Assembly: GCA_029779435.1 (NCBI GenBank)
Contig: JAKPAM010000069.1
Span: 62,001 to 126,000 of the forward strand
Direction of reading: 5' to 3'
Origin: Pseudomonadota bacterium
Lineage (GTDB): Bacteria > Pseudomonadota > Gammaproteobacteria > Burkholderiales > Burkholderiaceae_E
DNA length: 64,000 nucleotides
Positions 27,512 through 36,115 of this stretch are shown in pieces (position 1 is the first letter of the stretch; the number at the start of each line of letters is the position of its first letter). The notes beneath the pieces were generated by a model. The model was given only the letters and a program-made list of their open reading frames with translations. It was not told the DNA's origin and did no database searches. The translations under genes and the position numbers were made by a program.

Positions 27512-28735
27512 ATGGTGAGTCTGAAATCCGTGGCCGCCAGCCACGCCGATACCCGTGCCGCGATCGCCGCGCTGGCGCAACGGTGCGGCAAGGACGTGGA
27601 TCCGGCGTTCGTCTGCGCGTTCTATGACGCCGACCACGACGACGTCCTCATCGGTGAGTTCCTGCATGAGCGCTTTCCGAACGCCGCGGTGATCGGGGGC
27701 ACGTCGTGCAGCGGCGTGATGACCGACGGCGGCCTTGGCGGCCCCGGCTCGATCGGCCTGTTGATCGTCGACGATGCCGACGGCAACTACGGCTCGGCGG
27801 CCGCACCGCTGGACGGCGATCCGGCCGGTTGCGCCGAGCGCGCGCTGCGCGCCGCGCTGCGGGATGCCGAGTGCGAAGGTGAACTGCCCGAGCTGATCTG
27901 GATCTACCAGGCCCCCGGCAGCGAAGAGCAGGTGATCGAAGGGCTGCGCCGCGTCGTCGGCGAGCGGTGCCCGATCATCGGCGGCAGCTCGGCGGACAAC
28001 GAGGTCGCGGGTAAGTGGCGCCAGCTCGGCCCCGATGGTCCGATGGCCGACGGTCTCGTCATCGCCGTCCTGTTTCCGTCCGGCGGCATCGGCTTCGCGT
28101 TCCAGGGCGGCTACGAGCCGACCGGCTCGACCGGCGTCGTCACGCAGATCGGCTACCGGGCGAACGGCGACAGCGGCGTCGTGACGCAGTCGAGCGGCCG
28201 CGAGATCCTGAGCATCGACGGACAACCCGCGGCGGCAGTCTACAACCGCTGGATCGGTGGCTCGCTGGACGCGCGCATCGCCGATGGCGGAAACATCCTG
28301 ACCGACACCACGATGTTTCCGCTGGGCGTCGACGCCGGCCGGATCGAGGACGTCGCGCACTACCTGCTGATCCATCCGGATCGCATCCTCGAGAACGGCG
28401 GCTTGTCGACGTTCGCGTCGGTCGAGGTCGGCACGCGCGTCTACAGCATGCACGGCGACCGCTCGCGGCTGATCGAACGGGCGGGCAGGGTGGCGTCGGT
28501 CGCGGCGTCGACGCTGCCGGGCGGCGCCGAGAACCTGGCCGGGGCGCTGATCGTCTATTGCGCGGGCTGCCGGCTCGCGGTGGGCGAGCAGATGCCCGAG
28601 GTGGCGCAGGCCGTCAATGACAGTCTCGGGGGGAGCCCCTTCATCGGCTGCTTCACGTTCGGCGAGCAGGGCTTCATGCTCGATCGCAATGCGCATGGCA
28701 ACCTGATGATCTCGGCTGTCGCCTTTGGTCGCTGA
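27512..28735 (+). CDS. FIST domain sensory protein
   Basis: A 407-residue protein with a FIST N domain (AAVIGGTSCSGVMTDGG and GERCPIIGGSSADNE) and a FIST C domain (VYCAGCRLAVGEQMPE, FIGCFTFGEQG). FIST proteins are thought to bind small ligands such as amino acids and to act as sensors for signalling proteins. ATG 27512 is chosen because conservation starts there; an ATG at 27359 would add about 50 unlike residues. It runs directly into a GGDEF/EAL gene, which suggests it supplies an input signal to c-di-GMP metabolism. Confidence 0.9.
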   Translation: MVSLKSVAASHADTRAAIAALAQRCGKDVDPAFVCAFYDADHDDVLIGEFLHERFPNAAVIGGTSCSGVMTDGGLGGPGSIGLLIVDDADGNYGSAAAPLDGDPAGCAERALRAALRDAECEGELPELIWIYQAPGSEEQVIEGLRRVVGERCPIIGGSSADNEVAGKWRQLGPDGPMADGLVIAVLFPSGGIGFAFQGGYEPTGSTGVVTQIGYRANGDSGVVTQSSGREILSIDGQPAAAVYNRWIGGSLDARIADGGNILTDTTMFPLGVDAGRIEDVAHYLLIHPDRILENGGLSTFASVEVGTRVYSMHGDRSRLIERAGRVASVAASTLPGGAENLAGALIVYCAGCRLAVGEQMPEVAQAVNDSLGGSPFIGCFTFGEQGFMLDRNAHGNLMISAVAFGR

Positions 28736-28784
28736 AACCGTCGAAGTCGCCGGGCCGGTCGAACGCGCGACGCCGGGTCGGACG

Positions 28785-30794
28785 ATGAGCCGCATGGCGG
28801 GCGAGGAGTTGCGCGAGACCATCATCGCGATGGGGCGCGAACTCGACATGCTGCGCACCGAGGCGCGGCATGCGAACCTGCTGTTGAGCGCGCTCGATTC
28901 GATCCTGTCCGTCGGGCCGGATCAGGATCCGTTCATCGGCGTGTTCGCCGCCGTGCAGTCGATCTTCGATCATTCGCATTCGCTGGTGCTCGTGGAGGTC
29001 GGGCATGAGCCGTCCGGCGAGCCTGGCCTCAGGCCCGACGGCGAGTCCATCGGCGAGCCGCGGGCGCGCGCCGGCCGGGCGTCGGCGCCGGGCGATTCCG
29101 GCATGGACCTGCTATGCACGTCGGCGAGCCACGACCGCTTGATCGGCACGGTCTGGCCGATCGACCGCATGCTGGCCAAGGTGCTGTCGGGGCGCGTACT
29201 GACGACGATCGCCACGCCCGACGAGCAGGTCTGGCCCGAGGCCGCGCTGACCGTCGTCAATCGGCGCCAGCCGGCGCTGTACGTGCCGCTGCGCGTTCGC
29301 GATCGGCGCGGGTTGCTGATGATGCTGCGCGAGCCTGATTCGCTCGGTTTCGATCGGTCGCACGTCAGCCTCGCGCGCAAGTTCTCGGTGCTGGCCTCGC
29401 ACGCGTTCGCGGCCAGCCGCGCGCACCAGACCGAGGTCGAAAGCCATCGGCTCAAGCGGCTCGCCGACGAACTCGCGGCGAGCCAGGAGGAGCTGACCTA
29501 CCGCGCCAACCACGATCAACTGACGGGGCTGGCCAATCGCCTGCACATCCAGGAACTGGTCAACGCGCGGATCGCGGCACTGCAGCCCGGCCAGCGGCTG
29601 GCGTTGGCGTTCATCGACATCGACCACTTCAAGCAGGTCAACGACTACTACGGCCATGCGGCCGGCGATGCGTTGCTCAAGGGCGTCGCCGAGCGCATGC
29701 GGGCGGAGATCCGCACCCACGACATCGTCGGCCGTATCAGCGGCGACGAGTTCGTGATGGCCCTGGCGCCGATCCGCCAGCGTTCGCAGGTGATGGGCCT
29801 GATCGAGCGGTTGCGCAAGCGCTTGCGCGAGCCGTTCGACATCGACGGCCAGGCGTTGCAGGCATCGGCGACGATCGGCGTATCGGTCTATCCGGTGCAC
29901 GGCCACGACTACGAGACGCTCAAGCGCAACGCCGACATGGCGATGTACCACGCCAAGTCGGCGAGCAAAGGGGGCGTCGGCTACTTCAACAGGGCGTTGG
30001 GACGCACCGCGATCGAGAAGATGTCGCTGGAGCGGCGCCTTCGCACCGCGCTCGACAGCAGCCAGTTCACCTATGTGCTGCAGCCCAAGGTCGACATCCG
30101 CGACGGCAGGGTGATCGGCTTCGAGGCGCTGGCCCGCTGGATCGACGACACCGGCGCCGTGCAGCCGCCGGCGCGCTTCCTGTCGGCGGCCATCGAACTG
30201 GGGTTGCTCGATGGCATCACGCATTCGATCGTCGATGCGCTGATCCGCGACCTGCCCAGGCTGGATGCCTGTTTCGGCACCGACGTCTCGTACAGCCTGA
30301 ACATCGCCGCGCAGCAGGCCGCCATGCCGCAGTTCATGGAGAGCCTGGTGCAGCGGGTCGGCGCCAGCGCGCGGCGGCTGATGTTCGAGCTGACCGAGGA
30401 GAACTTCGTGGCCGCCGGCCTGTTCCAGTCGCGCGTGCTGCCGGTGCTGCGCGAAGCGGGCATCGGCGTGTCGATCGATGATTTCGGCACCGGCTTCTCG
30501 TGCCTGTCGATCCTGGCCGACATCACCGCCGACGAACTGAAGGTCGACCGCTCGCTGATCACGGCGATCCATCAACGTCCGCGCAGCCAGAGCATCCTGC
30601 GGGCCATCGTTTCGCTGTCCGGCGCACTGGGCATGAACGTCGTGGCCGAGGGCATCGAGACCGAGGAGGAGCGCGCCTACCTGCTCGAGGCGACCCGGAT
30701 CTCGGTCGGCCAGGGATACCTGTTTTCCCGGCCGCGCTCGATCGATGAGCTGATTCGAGCGCGGGAACGCGGGCCGGGTATGATTCCCGGATGA
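28785..30794 (+). CDS. Diguanylate cyclase/phosphodiesterase (GGDEF-EAL)
   Basis: About 669 residues from ATG 28785; a TTG at 28725 overlapping the FIST stop is an alternative start. A coiled helix and a GAF-like region (about 40-215) precede the GGDEF domain, with DIDHFKQVND, inhibitory-site RTHD and the signature SGDEF, a variant that can be active. The EAL domain follows (GFEALARW, FELTEENF, DDFGTGFSC). It makes and/or degrades cyclic di-GMP. No membrane segment is seen, so it is cytoplasmic. It overlaps the DUF454 gene by ATGA and follows the FIST gene closely. Confidence 0.95.
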   Translation: MSRMAGEELRETIIAMGRELDMLRTEARHANLLLSALDSILSVGPDQDPFIGVFAAVQSIFDHSHSLVLVEVGHEPSGEPGLRPDGESIGEPRARAGRASAPGDSGMDLLCTSASHDRLIGTVWPIDRMLAKVLSGRVLTTIATPDEQVWPEAALTVVNRRQPALYVPLRVRDRRGLLMMLREPDSLGFDRSHVSLARKFSVLASHAFAASRAHQTEVESHRLKRLADELAASQEELTYRANHDQLTGLANRLHIQELVNARIAALQPGQRLALAFIDIDHFKQVNDYYGHAAGDALLKGVAERMRAEIRTHDIVGRISGDEFVMALAPIRQRSQVMGLIERLRKRLREPFDIDGQALQASATIGVSVYPVHGHDYETLKRNADMAMYHAKSASKGGVGYFNRALGRTAIEKMSLERRLRTALDSSQFTYVLQPKVDIRDGRVIGFEALARWIDDTGAVQPPARFLSAAIELGLLDGITHSIVDALIRDLPRLDACFGTDVSYSLNIAAQQAAMPQFMESLVQRVGASARRLMFELTEENFVAAGLFQSRVLPVLREAGIGVSIDDFGTGFSCLSILADITADELKVDRSLITAIHQRPRSQSILRAIVSLSGALGMNVVAEGIETEEERAYLLEATRISVGQGYLFSRPRSIDELIRARERGPGMIPG

Positions 30795-31228
30795 GCACTC
30801 CGCCCGAGGAGCCGGCGACGCATCCGGCCGACGACAAGCCGCGATGGCTGCGTGCGTTGTGGATCGGTGGCGGACTGTTGAGCCTGGTGGCCGGCTTCAT
30901 CGGCATCTTCCTCCCGTTGCTGCCCACGACGCCGTTCGTTCTGCTGGCCGCGTTCTGCTTCGCCCGCGGCAGCCGGCGCTGGGAGCGGTGGATGCTCGAC
31001 CATCCGCGTTTCGGCCCGCTCGTGCGCGACTGGAACGACCGCCGCGCGGTGCCGCGTCGCGCCAAGCTGCTGGCGATCTCGATGATGACGATCAGCTCGG
31101 TCGGCACGTGGTTCTTCATCCTGCCGCCGTGGAACTGGATGCCGGGCTTGTTCTGCACGGCGGTCGCGATCTGGTTATGGCGGCTGCCGGAGCCGGTGCG
31201 CGCTGACGCGCCTGGAGAGCCCGGATAG
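30791..31228 (+). CDS. DUF454 (YbaN) family inner-membrane protein
   Basis: A 145-residue protein with about three hydrophobic segments (GGLLSLVAGFIGIFLPLLPT, LLAISMMTISSVGTWFFI, MPGLFCTAVAIWLW). It has the family signature LPLLPTTPFVLLAAFCFARGS followed by RWLLxHPxFGPLxxxW-like WMLDHPRFGPLVRDW. The function of YbaN is unknown. It overlaps the GGDEF-EAL gene by ATGA, so it is part of that operon. Confidence 0.92.
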   Translation: MSTPPEEPATHPADDKPRWLRALWIGGGLLSLVAGFIGIFLPLLPTTPFVLLAAFCFARGSRRWERWMLDHPRFGPLVRDWNDRRAVPRRAKLLAISMMTISSVGTWFFILPPWNWMPGLFCTAVAIWLWRLPEPVRADAPGEPG

Positions 31229-31277
31229 AATCGGTTCATCCTCGCCCCATCACGTCATCCATTAGCAGGAGACCGCT

Positions 31278-32468
31278 TTGAAAACCCCGCTCGAAGGCGT
31301 CACGATCCTGGACCTGAGCCACGCGCTGGCCGGCCCGTTCTGTTCGACGACGCTGGCCGATTTTGGCGCCAACGTGATCAAGATCGAGCCGCCGACCGGT
31401 GACATCGCCCGCGCCTGGGGAGTCGCGATGCCGGGCGGGGAAACCTCGTACTTCGTCAGCCTGCACCGCAACAAGCGCGGCGTGATGCTCGACCTGAAGA
31501 CCGACGCCGGCAGGAAGCTGTTCTTCGACCTGGTCAAGAAGGCCGACGTGGTGCTCGAGAACTACCGCGTCGGCACGCTGCGCAAGCTGGGCATCGACTA
31601 CGAGGCGGCGCGCCAGCACAATCCCGGCATCATCTACGCGTCGGTGTCGGGCTTCGGCCAGGACGGTCCTTATCGCGACCGCGCCGCGCTCGACCTGATC
31701 CTGCAGGCCGAGAGCGGGATGATCAGCGTCACCGGCGAACCCGGCGGCAGCGGCGTGCGCTGCGGCGTGTCGATCGCCGACCTGACGGCCGGCATGAACG
31801 CGACGATCGGCATCCTGCTGGCGCTGCGCGTCAAGGAAAGGACCGGCGAGGGCCAGTCGATCGATGTCTCGATGCTCGAAGGCCAGATGTCGCTGCTGGG
31901 GATCATGATCGGCAACTACCTGTCGGACGGCAAGATGCCCGGCCCGATGGGGACCGCGTACGCGGCGCTGCTGCCGTACCAGACCTTCCACACGAAGTCC
32001 AAGGACATCGCGCTGGCCGTCGGCAGCGACAAGCTGTGGAAGATCTTCTGTCCGGCGATCGGTCATCCCGAACTGACCGACGATCCGCGCTTCGCGACCA
32101 ACAACCTGCGCGCGCAGAACGACCAGGCATTGGTCGGCACGCTGCAGCAGATCCTGCTGACCCGCACTTATGACGAGTGGGAAGCGATCATGCTGAAGCA
32201 CGGCATTCCCGTCGGCGCGATCAACAACATCGATCAGGTCATCAATCATCCGCAGGCCAAGGCCCGCGGCATCCTCGTCGACATGGATCACCCGAGCGTC
32301 GGGCCGGTCAAGATCGTCGGCGTGCCGATGCGTCTGTCCAAGACGCCGGGTTCCGTGCGCACGCCATCGCCCAAGCTGGGCGAGCACACCGAGCAGGTGC
32401 TCCAGCAGATGCTCGGCCTGTCGGCGGCGCAGATCGACGAACTGCGCCAGGCCGGAGCGCTGGGGTAA
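31278..32468 (+). CDS. CaiB/BaiF family CoA transferase
   Basis: A 396-residue family III CoA transferase, which moves CoA between carboxylic acids through an aspartyl-CoA intermediate. Features are LDLSHALAGPFCSTTLADFGA, the catalytic Asp in RAALDLILQAESG near residue 142, and GGETSYFVSLHRNKRG. It begins with TTG at 31278, supported by a CAGGAG ribosome site seven bases upstream and by the conserved LEGVTILDLS start. Acids such as succinyl, formyl or aromatic acyl groups are possible; no catabolic neighbours show which. Confidence 0.94.
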   Translation: MKTPLEGVTILDLSHALAGPFCSTTLADFGANVIKIEPPTGDIARAWGVAMPGGETSYFVSLHRNKRGVMLDLKTDAGRKLFFDLVKKADVVLENYRVGTLRKLGIDYEAARQHNPGIIYASVSGFGQDGPYRDRAALDLILQAESGMISVTGEPGGSGVRCGVSIADLTAGMNATIGILLALRVKERTGEGQSIDVSMLEGQMSLLGIMIGNYLSDGKMPGPMGTAYAALLPYQTFHTKSKDIALAVGSDKLWKIFCPAIGHPELTDDPRFATNNLRAQNDQALVGTLQQILLTRTYDEWEAIMLKHGIPVGAINNIDQVINHPQAKARGILVDMDHPSVGPVKIVGVPMRLSKTPGSVRTPSPKLGEHTEQVLQQMLGLSAAQIDELRQAGALG

Positions 32469-32473
32469 GCGCC

Positions 32474-32983
32474 GTGCAGCGGCGTACCGCGAACCTGCCG
32501 CTCGCGCGAGCCCTGGCCTTCGCGGCGATCGCCGCATCGGCATCGGTTGCTGCCGGATTCGGCATGACGACGAGCCTCGCGCTGGCGCAGCCTGCCCCCA
32601 AGGGCTCGTCCGCACCGCCCGCCACGTCGTCGGCGAGCCAGGCGCAATACCTGCTCGATCGCGAACGCTGCAACGATCCGGCGCTGTACGAGGACAAGGA
32701 CGCGTGCCTGCGCGAAGCGGCGGCGGCGCGGGCGTGGCGCGCGCGGGGCGGTGATGCCGGCGACTCGCCGGCCGCCGGCCAGGCGGCTGATCCGGCCCGG
32801 TTCCAGCGCAACGAGGCGCGGCGGTGCGACCCGCTGCCGCCCGAACTGCGAGACGATTGTCTCGCCCGCGTCCGGGGCGAAGGCTTCGCCGCCGGCAGCG
32901 TCGGCGGGGGCGGCATCTTCCGTGAATCGACCACGCGCGAGATCGGCGCGCAACCGCCGATCGTGCCGGTCGAGATCAAGTGA
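32474..32983 (+). CDS. Secreted protein of unknown function
   Basis: A 169-residue protein from GTG 32474, five bases after the CoA transferase stop. The N-terminus has positive residues, a hydrophobic stretch and a cleavage site near LALAQPAP, so it should be exported by Sec. The mature part is rich in Ala, Asp, Glu and Arg with conserved-looking Cys pairs (DRERCNDP, KDACLREA, RRCDPLPPELRDDCLARV), likely periplasmic disulfides. I recognise no family. Similar short proteins with the RCxxLP..LRxxCxAR motif are common in Burkholderiales. The two convergent genes overlap here by 8 bp. Confidence 0.65.
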   Translation: MQRRTANLPLARALAFAAIAASASVAAGFGMTTSLALAQPAPKGSSAPPATSSASQAQYLLDRERCNDPALYEDKDACLREAAAARAWRARGGDAGDSPAAGQAADPARFQRNEARRCDPLPPELRDDCLARVRGEGFAAGSVGGGGIFRESTTREIGAQPPIVPVEIK

Positions 32984-33602
32984 CGGCCGCGTCCCGGTAT
33001 CGGGGCTGAGCGGCCAGCCACGGCAGGAACTTCTTCAGGAAGCGCGTCGTCGCCGGCATGAAATAGCTGCCGTGGTGATAGCACGGGTCGAGCGTCATCA
33101 CGATCAGCCGGCCGCCGGTGCTGACCGTGTCGTCGTACAGGATCGAGCCGCCGTCGTCCGCATCGATCAGCGAGATGGCGCCGGCGGGGGGCGTCAGCAC
33201 GCCATGGTGATGCCAGGTCGCATCGTCGAGCGACAGCGCGTCGAACATCGGATGCGACGGCGCGCTGGCGCGAAGGCCCGATGATGCGCCGGGCGTCAGC
33301 CACCACCAGAAGTTGATCGGCGTCGGTTGCCATCGGACACCCGGCACCCAGGTCTCGGCCTCGATGTCGCTGGTGACGACGATCGTTCCGCCATCGTCGA
33401 GAAACGCGCGCAGGCGCGGTGCGGCTTGCCGCAGGTCGGTCGCGTCCTGCCGACTGCCGATGTACAGGCAATCGTAGGGGTCGAGGTCGGCCTCGATCAG
33501 TTCCGGGGCGTAGATGCTGCCGGCGAGCGACGGGGCCAGGTCAGGGTCGTGCAGCGTACGGTGGTGGTAATAAGTGCCACCGTCGATCATCGCGATTCGC
33601 AT
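32976..33602 (-). CDS. ThuA/GATase1-like protein, paralogue 1 (208 residues)
   Basis: A 208-residue protein starting at ATG 33602 (MRIAMIDGGTYYHH). The alternation of beta strand and helix, LRAFLDDGGTIVVTSD and a C-terminal GRLIVMTLDPCYHHG, fits the class I glutamine-amidotransferase-like fold used by ThuA-like proteins. No catalytic Cys triad is evident. It is His-rich (HHR, HHHG, CYHHG) and might bind metal. It is collinear with the next upstream gene of identical length, sharing FLDxGGxxV, HPxFD and GGxxxM...xFLxxxLxWL patterns, so it probably arose by tandem duplication. Both follow a TonB/ABC uptake locus. The function is unknown. Confidence 0.65.
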   Translation of the reverse strand: MRIAMIDGGTYYHHRTLHDPDLAPSLAGSIYAPELIEADLDPYDCLYIGSRQDATDLRQAAPRLRAFLDDGGTIVVTSDIEAETWVPGVRWQPTPINFWWWLTPGASSGLRASAPSHPMFDALSLDDATWHHHGVLTPPAGAISLIDADDGGSILYDDTVSTGGRLIVMTLDPCYHHGSYFMPATTRFLKKFLPWLAAQPRYRDAAVT

Positions 33603-33652
33603 GGTCGTGGATCCATCAAGGGTCGGGAAGATGCCGGGAGAGCGTCGGGAGG

Positions 33653-34279
33653 TTACGAGACGACGGATGCCGTCGATGGCGCGGCGATCGTCTCGCGGAC
33701 CCAGTTCAGCACCTGGCGCGCGATGCGGGCCGCGCTGGTCGGATCGTCGACGTACATCCACATGTTGTTGCCGCTGTGCATCAGGATCGTGCCGCCCGCC
33801 GGGCGATGCCACAGCCAGTCGATCGGCGACCGATCGGCCTTCAGCACATGCAGCACGGTGGCTCCCGGCGGCGGCGGGTTGGCCCCGCGCGCATAGAAGC
33901 CGGCGACGCCGCGGCGAAAACTCAGGTCCTGCGTGTCGACGCCGTCGAACACCGGGTGCTCGGCGACGCGTTCGACCACTAGTCCGTGCAGGTTGCGCTG
34001 GGCGGCCGGGACGAACGGCTGGAGCTCCGGCAGCAGCGGATACGTGATGTGGCCATTGAAGACGAGCAGGCCGCCCGCGTCGAGAAAGCGGGACAGGCCG
34101 GCCGACCGCTGCGCGAGCGCGCGCTGGTCGATATGGGCGGGCGCGAGGATCGCGCGATAGTGCGGCAGGTCGTCATCGCTAAGCGTGCGCACCGGCCGCG
34201 ATTCGATGCCGGCGGCTTCGGGCAGCGCGAGGAACGAAGAAGGCTCGTGCGCGATGGGGCGCAGGTGAAGGATCGTCAT
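33653..34279 (-). CDS. ThuA/GATase1-like protein, paralogue 2 (208 residues)
   Basis: A 208-residue protein from ATG 34279, overlapping the end of the ABC ATPase gene by ATGA. Strand-helix patterns and the segments LSRFLDAGGLLVFNGHIT, AEHPVFDGVD, RPAGGTILMHSGNNMWM and ARIARQVLNWVRE align with the downstream gene of the same length. It has no signal peptide. The operon position after an ABC transporter of the FecBCDE class suggests handling of the imported metal chelate in the cytoplasm, for example its release or modification. This is inference, since I know of no characterised homologue. Confidence 0.65.
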   Translation of the reverse strand: MTILHLRPIAHEPSSFLALPEAAGIESRPVRTLSDDDLPHYRAILAPAHIDQRALAQRSAGLSRFLDAGGLLVFNGHITYPLLPELQPFVPAAQRNLHGLVVERVAEHPVFDGVDTQDLSFRRGVAGFYARGANPPPPGATVLHVLKADRSPIDWLWHRPAGGTILMHSGNNMWMYVDDPTSAARIARQVLNWVRETIAAPSTASVVS

Positions 34280-35049
34280 GGTGATGGATGAGGGTGAGCG
34301 GGATGGGCGAGCATGGGGACGACGGTGAAGCCACGCGGCAGTCCCGGCTGCGCGACCCGGCGCACCGGCACCCGGTACAGGTCGCTCAGCGCGGCGTCGG
34401 TCATCACGTCGTCGGGGGGGCCGAACACGGGCGGGGCGCCCTGAGGCATCAGCAGCACGTGGCTGGCGAAATCCAGCGCATGCTGCGGGGCGTGCGTGGT
34501 CATCACGATGGTCAGGCCTTCGCGCGTCAGGTCGCTCAGCAGCCGCAGGATCACCGCCTGGTTGTGCCAATCGAGCGCGGCAGCCGGTTCGTCCAGCAGC
34601 AGCACGCGCGCGCCGCCGACCAGCGCACGGGCCATCAGCACGAGCTGGCGTTCGCCGCCCGACAGCGAGTCGAACAGGCGCCCGGCGAGCGCGCCCGCTT
34701 CGACACGGGCCAGGGCGGCGTGCGCGGCGCGCGCGTCGTCGCGCGAGGGCGCGCCGAACATGGGCAGTTGGCCGGCGCGGCCGAGCAGCACCATTTCGAT
34801 GACCGACAGCGGCAACGACGGTTGCACGGCCTGCGGCACCCAGCCGATGCGCTGCATGCATCGCACGCGGCCGTGCGCCGGGGCCAGCACGCCGGCGAGG
34901 ATCTTCAGCAGCGTCGATTTGCCGCGGCCGTTGGGACCGAGGATCGCGCAGAAGCTCGCGGCGTCCAGCGAGAAGCGCACGCCGGCGAGCACCGTGTGGG
35001 CGCCGAAGCGGTGGCCGATGTCGTCAGCGACGAGAACGGGGCCGCTCAT
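34276..35049 (-). CDS. ABC transporter ATP-binding protein (FecE/FhuC/BtuD type)
   Basis: A 257-residue ATPase of an iron-siderophore/cobalamin importer. The Walker A is GPNGRGKST, the ABC signature SLSGGERQLV, the Walker B LLLDEPAAALD and the H-loop TTHAPQ. It hydrolyses ATP to drive the FecCD-type permease. Its start at 35049 overlaps the permease stop by ATGA and its stop overlaps the next gene by ATGA, so the operon is translationally coupled. Confidence 0.95.
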   Translation of the reverse strand: MSGPVLVADDIGHRFGAHTVLAGVRFSLDAASFCAILGPNGRGKSTLLKILAGVLAPAHGRVRCMQRIGWVPQAVQPSLPLSVIEMVLLGRAGQLPMFGAPSRDDARAAHAALARVEAGALAGRLFDSLSGGERQLVLMARALVGGARVLLLDEPAAALDWHNQAVILRLLSDLTREGLTIVMTTHAPQHALDFASHVLLMPQGAPPVFGPPDDVMTDAALSDLYRVPVRRVAQPGLPRGFTVVPMLAHPAHPHPSP

Positions 35050-36110
35050 CGTTCGATGCCCCCGGCCCGCAGCCGTCGCAGCAGGTAAGCGAACATCGGT
35101 GCGCCCAGCAGCGCGGTCATCACGCCCAGCGGAATCTCGACGGGCGTGGCGGCGCGCGCGATCGTGTCGACGACGATCAGGTAGATCGCTCCGGCCAGCG
35201 TCACGTTGACGAGGAACGTGCGATGGCCGGCGCCGAGCGCCAGCCGCACCAGATGCGGCACGACGAGGCCGACCCATCCGACGATGCCGCACACCGCGAC
35301 CGACGCGGCGGTGATCAGGCCGACGGCGGCCAGCGCCAGCGCGCGCGTCCTGCCGACCGGCACGCCGAGCGAGCGGGCATCCTCGTCGCCCAGCGACAGG
35401 GCCAGCAGCGCGAAGCGCAGCCGGTACACGAGGTAGAGCGAGGGTAGGATGACCGGCGCCGCGATCCACAGCTTCGCCGCGTCGGCGCTCGCCAAGCTGC
35501 CCATCAGCCAGAACACCATCGCGGGCAACTGGTTCTGCGGGTCCGCCACCAGCTTGACCAGCGAGACGCCGGCCGCGAACACCGCCCCGACGACTAGGCC
35601 GGCGAGCACCAGCACGATCGACGTCGACATCCCGCCGCGCCCGCCCGCCAGCCAGAACACCAGCGCCAGCGACCCCAGGCCGAACGCGAACGCGCCGAGC
35701 ACGATCGCGGCGGGGTGCGCCGACAGCATCATGCCGAGCACGCCGCCGAACGCCGCGCCCGACGACACGCCGAGCAGTTGCGGCTCGGCCAGCGGATTGC
35801 GGAACACGCTCTGCATCGCGGCGCCGCTGATCGCCAGCCCGGCGCCGACGATCGCGGCCAGCGCGATGCGCGGCAGCCGTACCTGGTGGACGATGCGCGC
35901 CGCTGCGTCGGGCGCTTCGATGCCGGGCCAACCCAGGTCGGCGAGCAGGACATCGACCAGTGCCGACGGGGGCAACGCATAGCGTCCGGCGCACAGCGCC
36001 GCGACGATCGTCACCAGCAGCAGCGCGAGCAGTCCCCAGCCCGCGCGGGGCGAGCCGCCCAGGCCCTGGGCCGGCGGCGCATGCGTTACGGCGGGTGCCA
36101 CGGTCGCCAT
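35046..36110 (-). CDS. FecCD family ABC transporter permease
   Basis: A 354-residue inner-membrane permease with about ten hydrophobic segments, for example LLALLLVTIVAALCAGRYAL near the N-terminus. Conserved family sequences are LRLPR-like VRLPRIALAAIVGAGLAISGAAMQ, NPLAEPQLLGVSSGAAFG and GWVGLVVPHLVRLALG. The start at ATG 36110 lies just 5 bp after the stop of the binding-protein gene. It imports a metal chelate such as a siderophore, haem or cobalamin; the residues do not show which. Confidence 0.95.
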   Translation of the reverse strand: MATVAPAVTHAPPAQGLGGSPRAGWGLLALLLVTIVAALCAGRYALPPSALVDVLLADLGWPGIEAPDAAARIVHQVRLPRIALAAIVGAGLAISGAAMQSVFRNPLAEPQLLGVSSGAAFGGVLGMMLSAHPAAIVLGAFAFGLGSLALVFWLAGGRGGMSTSIVLVLAGLVVGAVFAAGVSLVKLVADPQNQLPAMVFWLMGSLASADAAKLWIAAPVILPSLYLVYRLRFALLALSLGDEDARSLGVPVGRTRALALAAVGLITAASVAVCGIVGWVGLVVPHLVRLALGAGHRTFLVNVTLAGAIYLIVVDTIARAATPVEIPLGVMTALLGAPMFAYLLRRLRAGGIER

Positions 36111-36115
36111 GCCGG

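Noticed and set aside
29112-30575. A 487-codon minus-strand frame opposite the GGDEF-EAL gene
   Set aside because: The composition is that of a shadow; the GGDEF and EAL motifs on the plus strand are clear.
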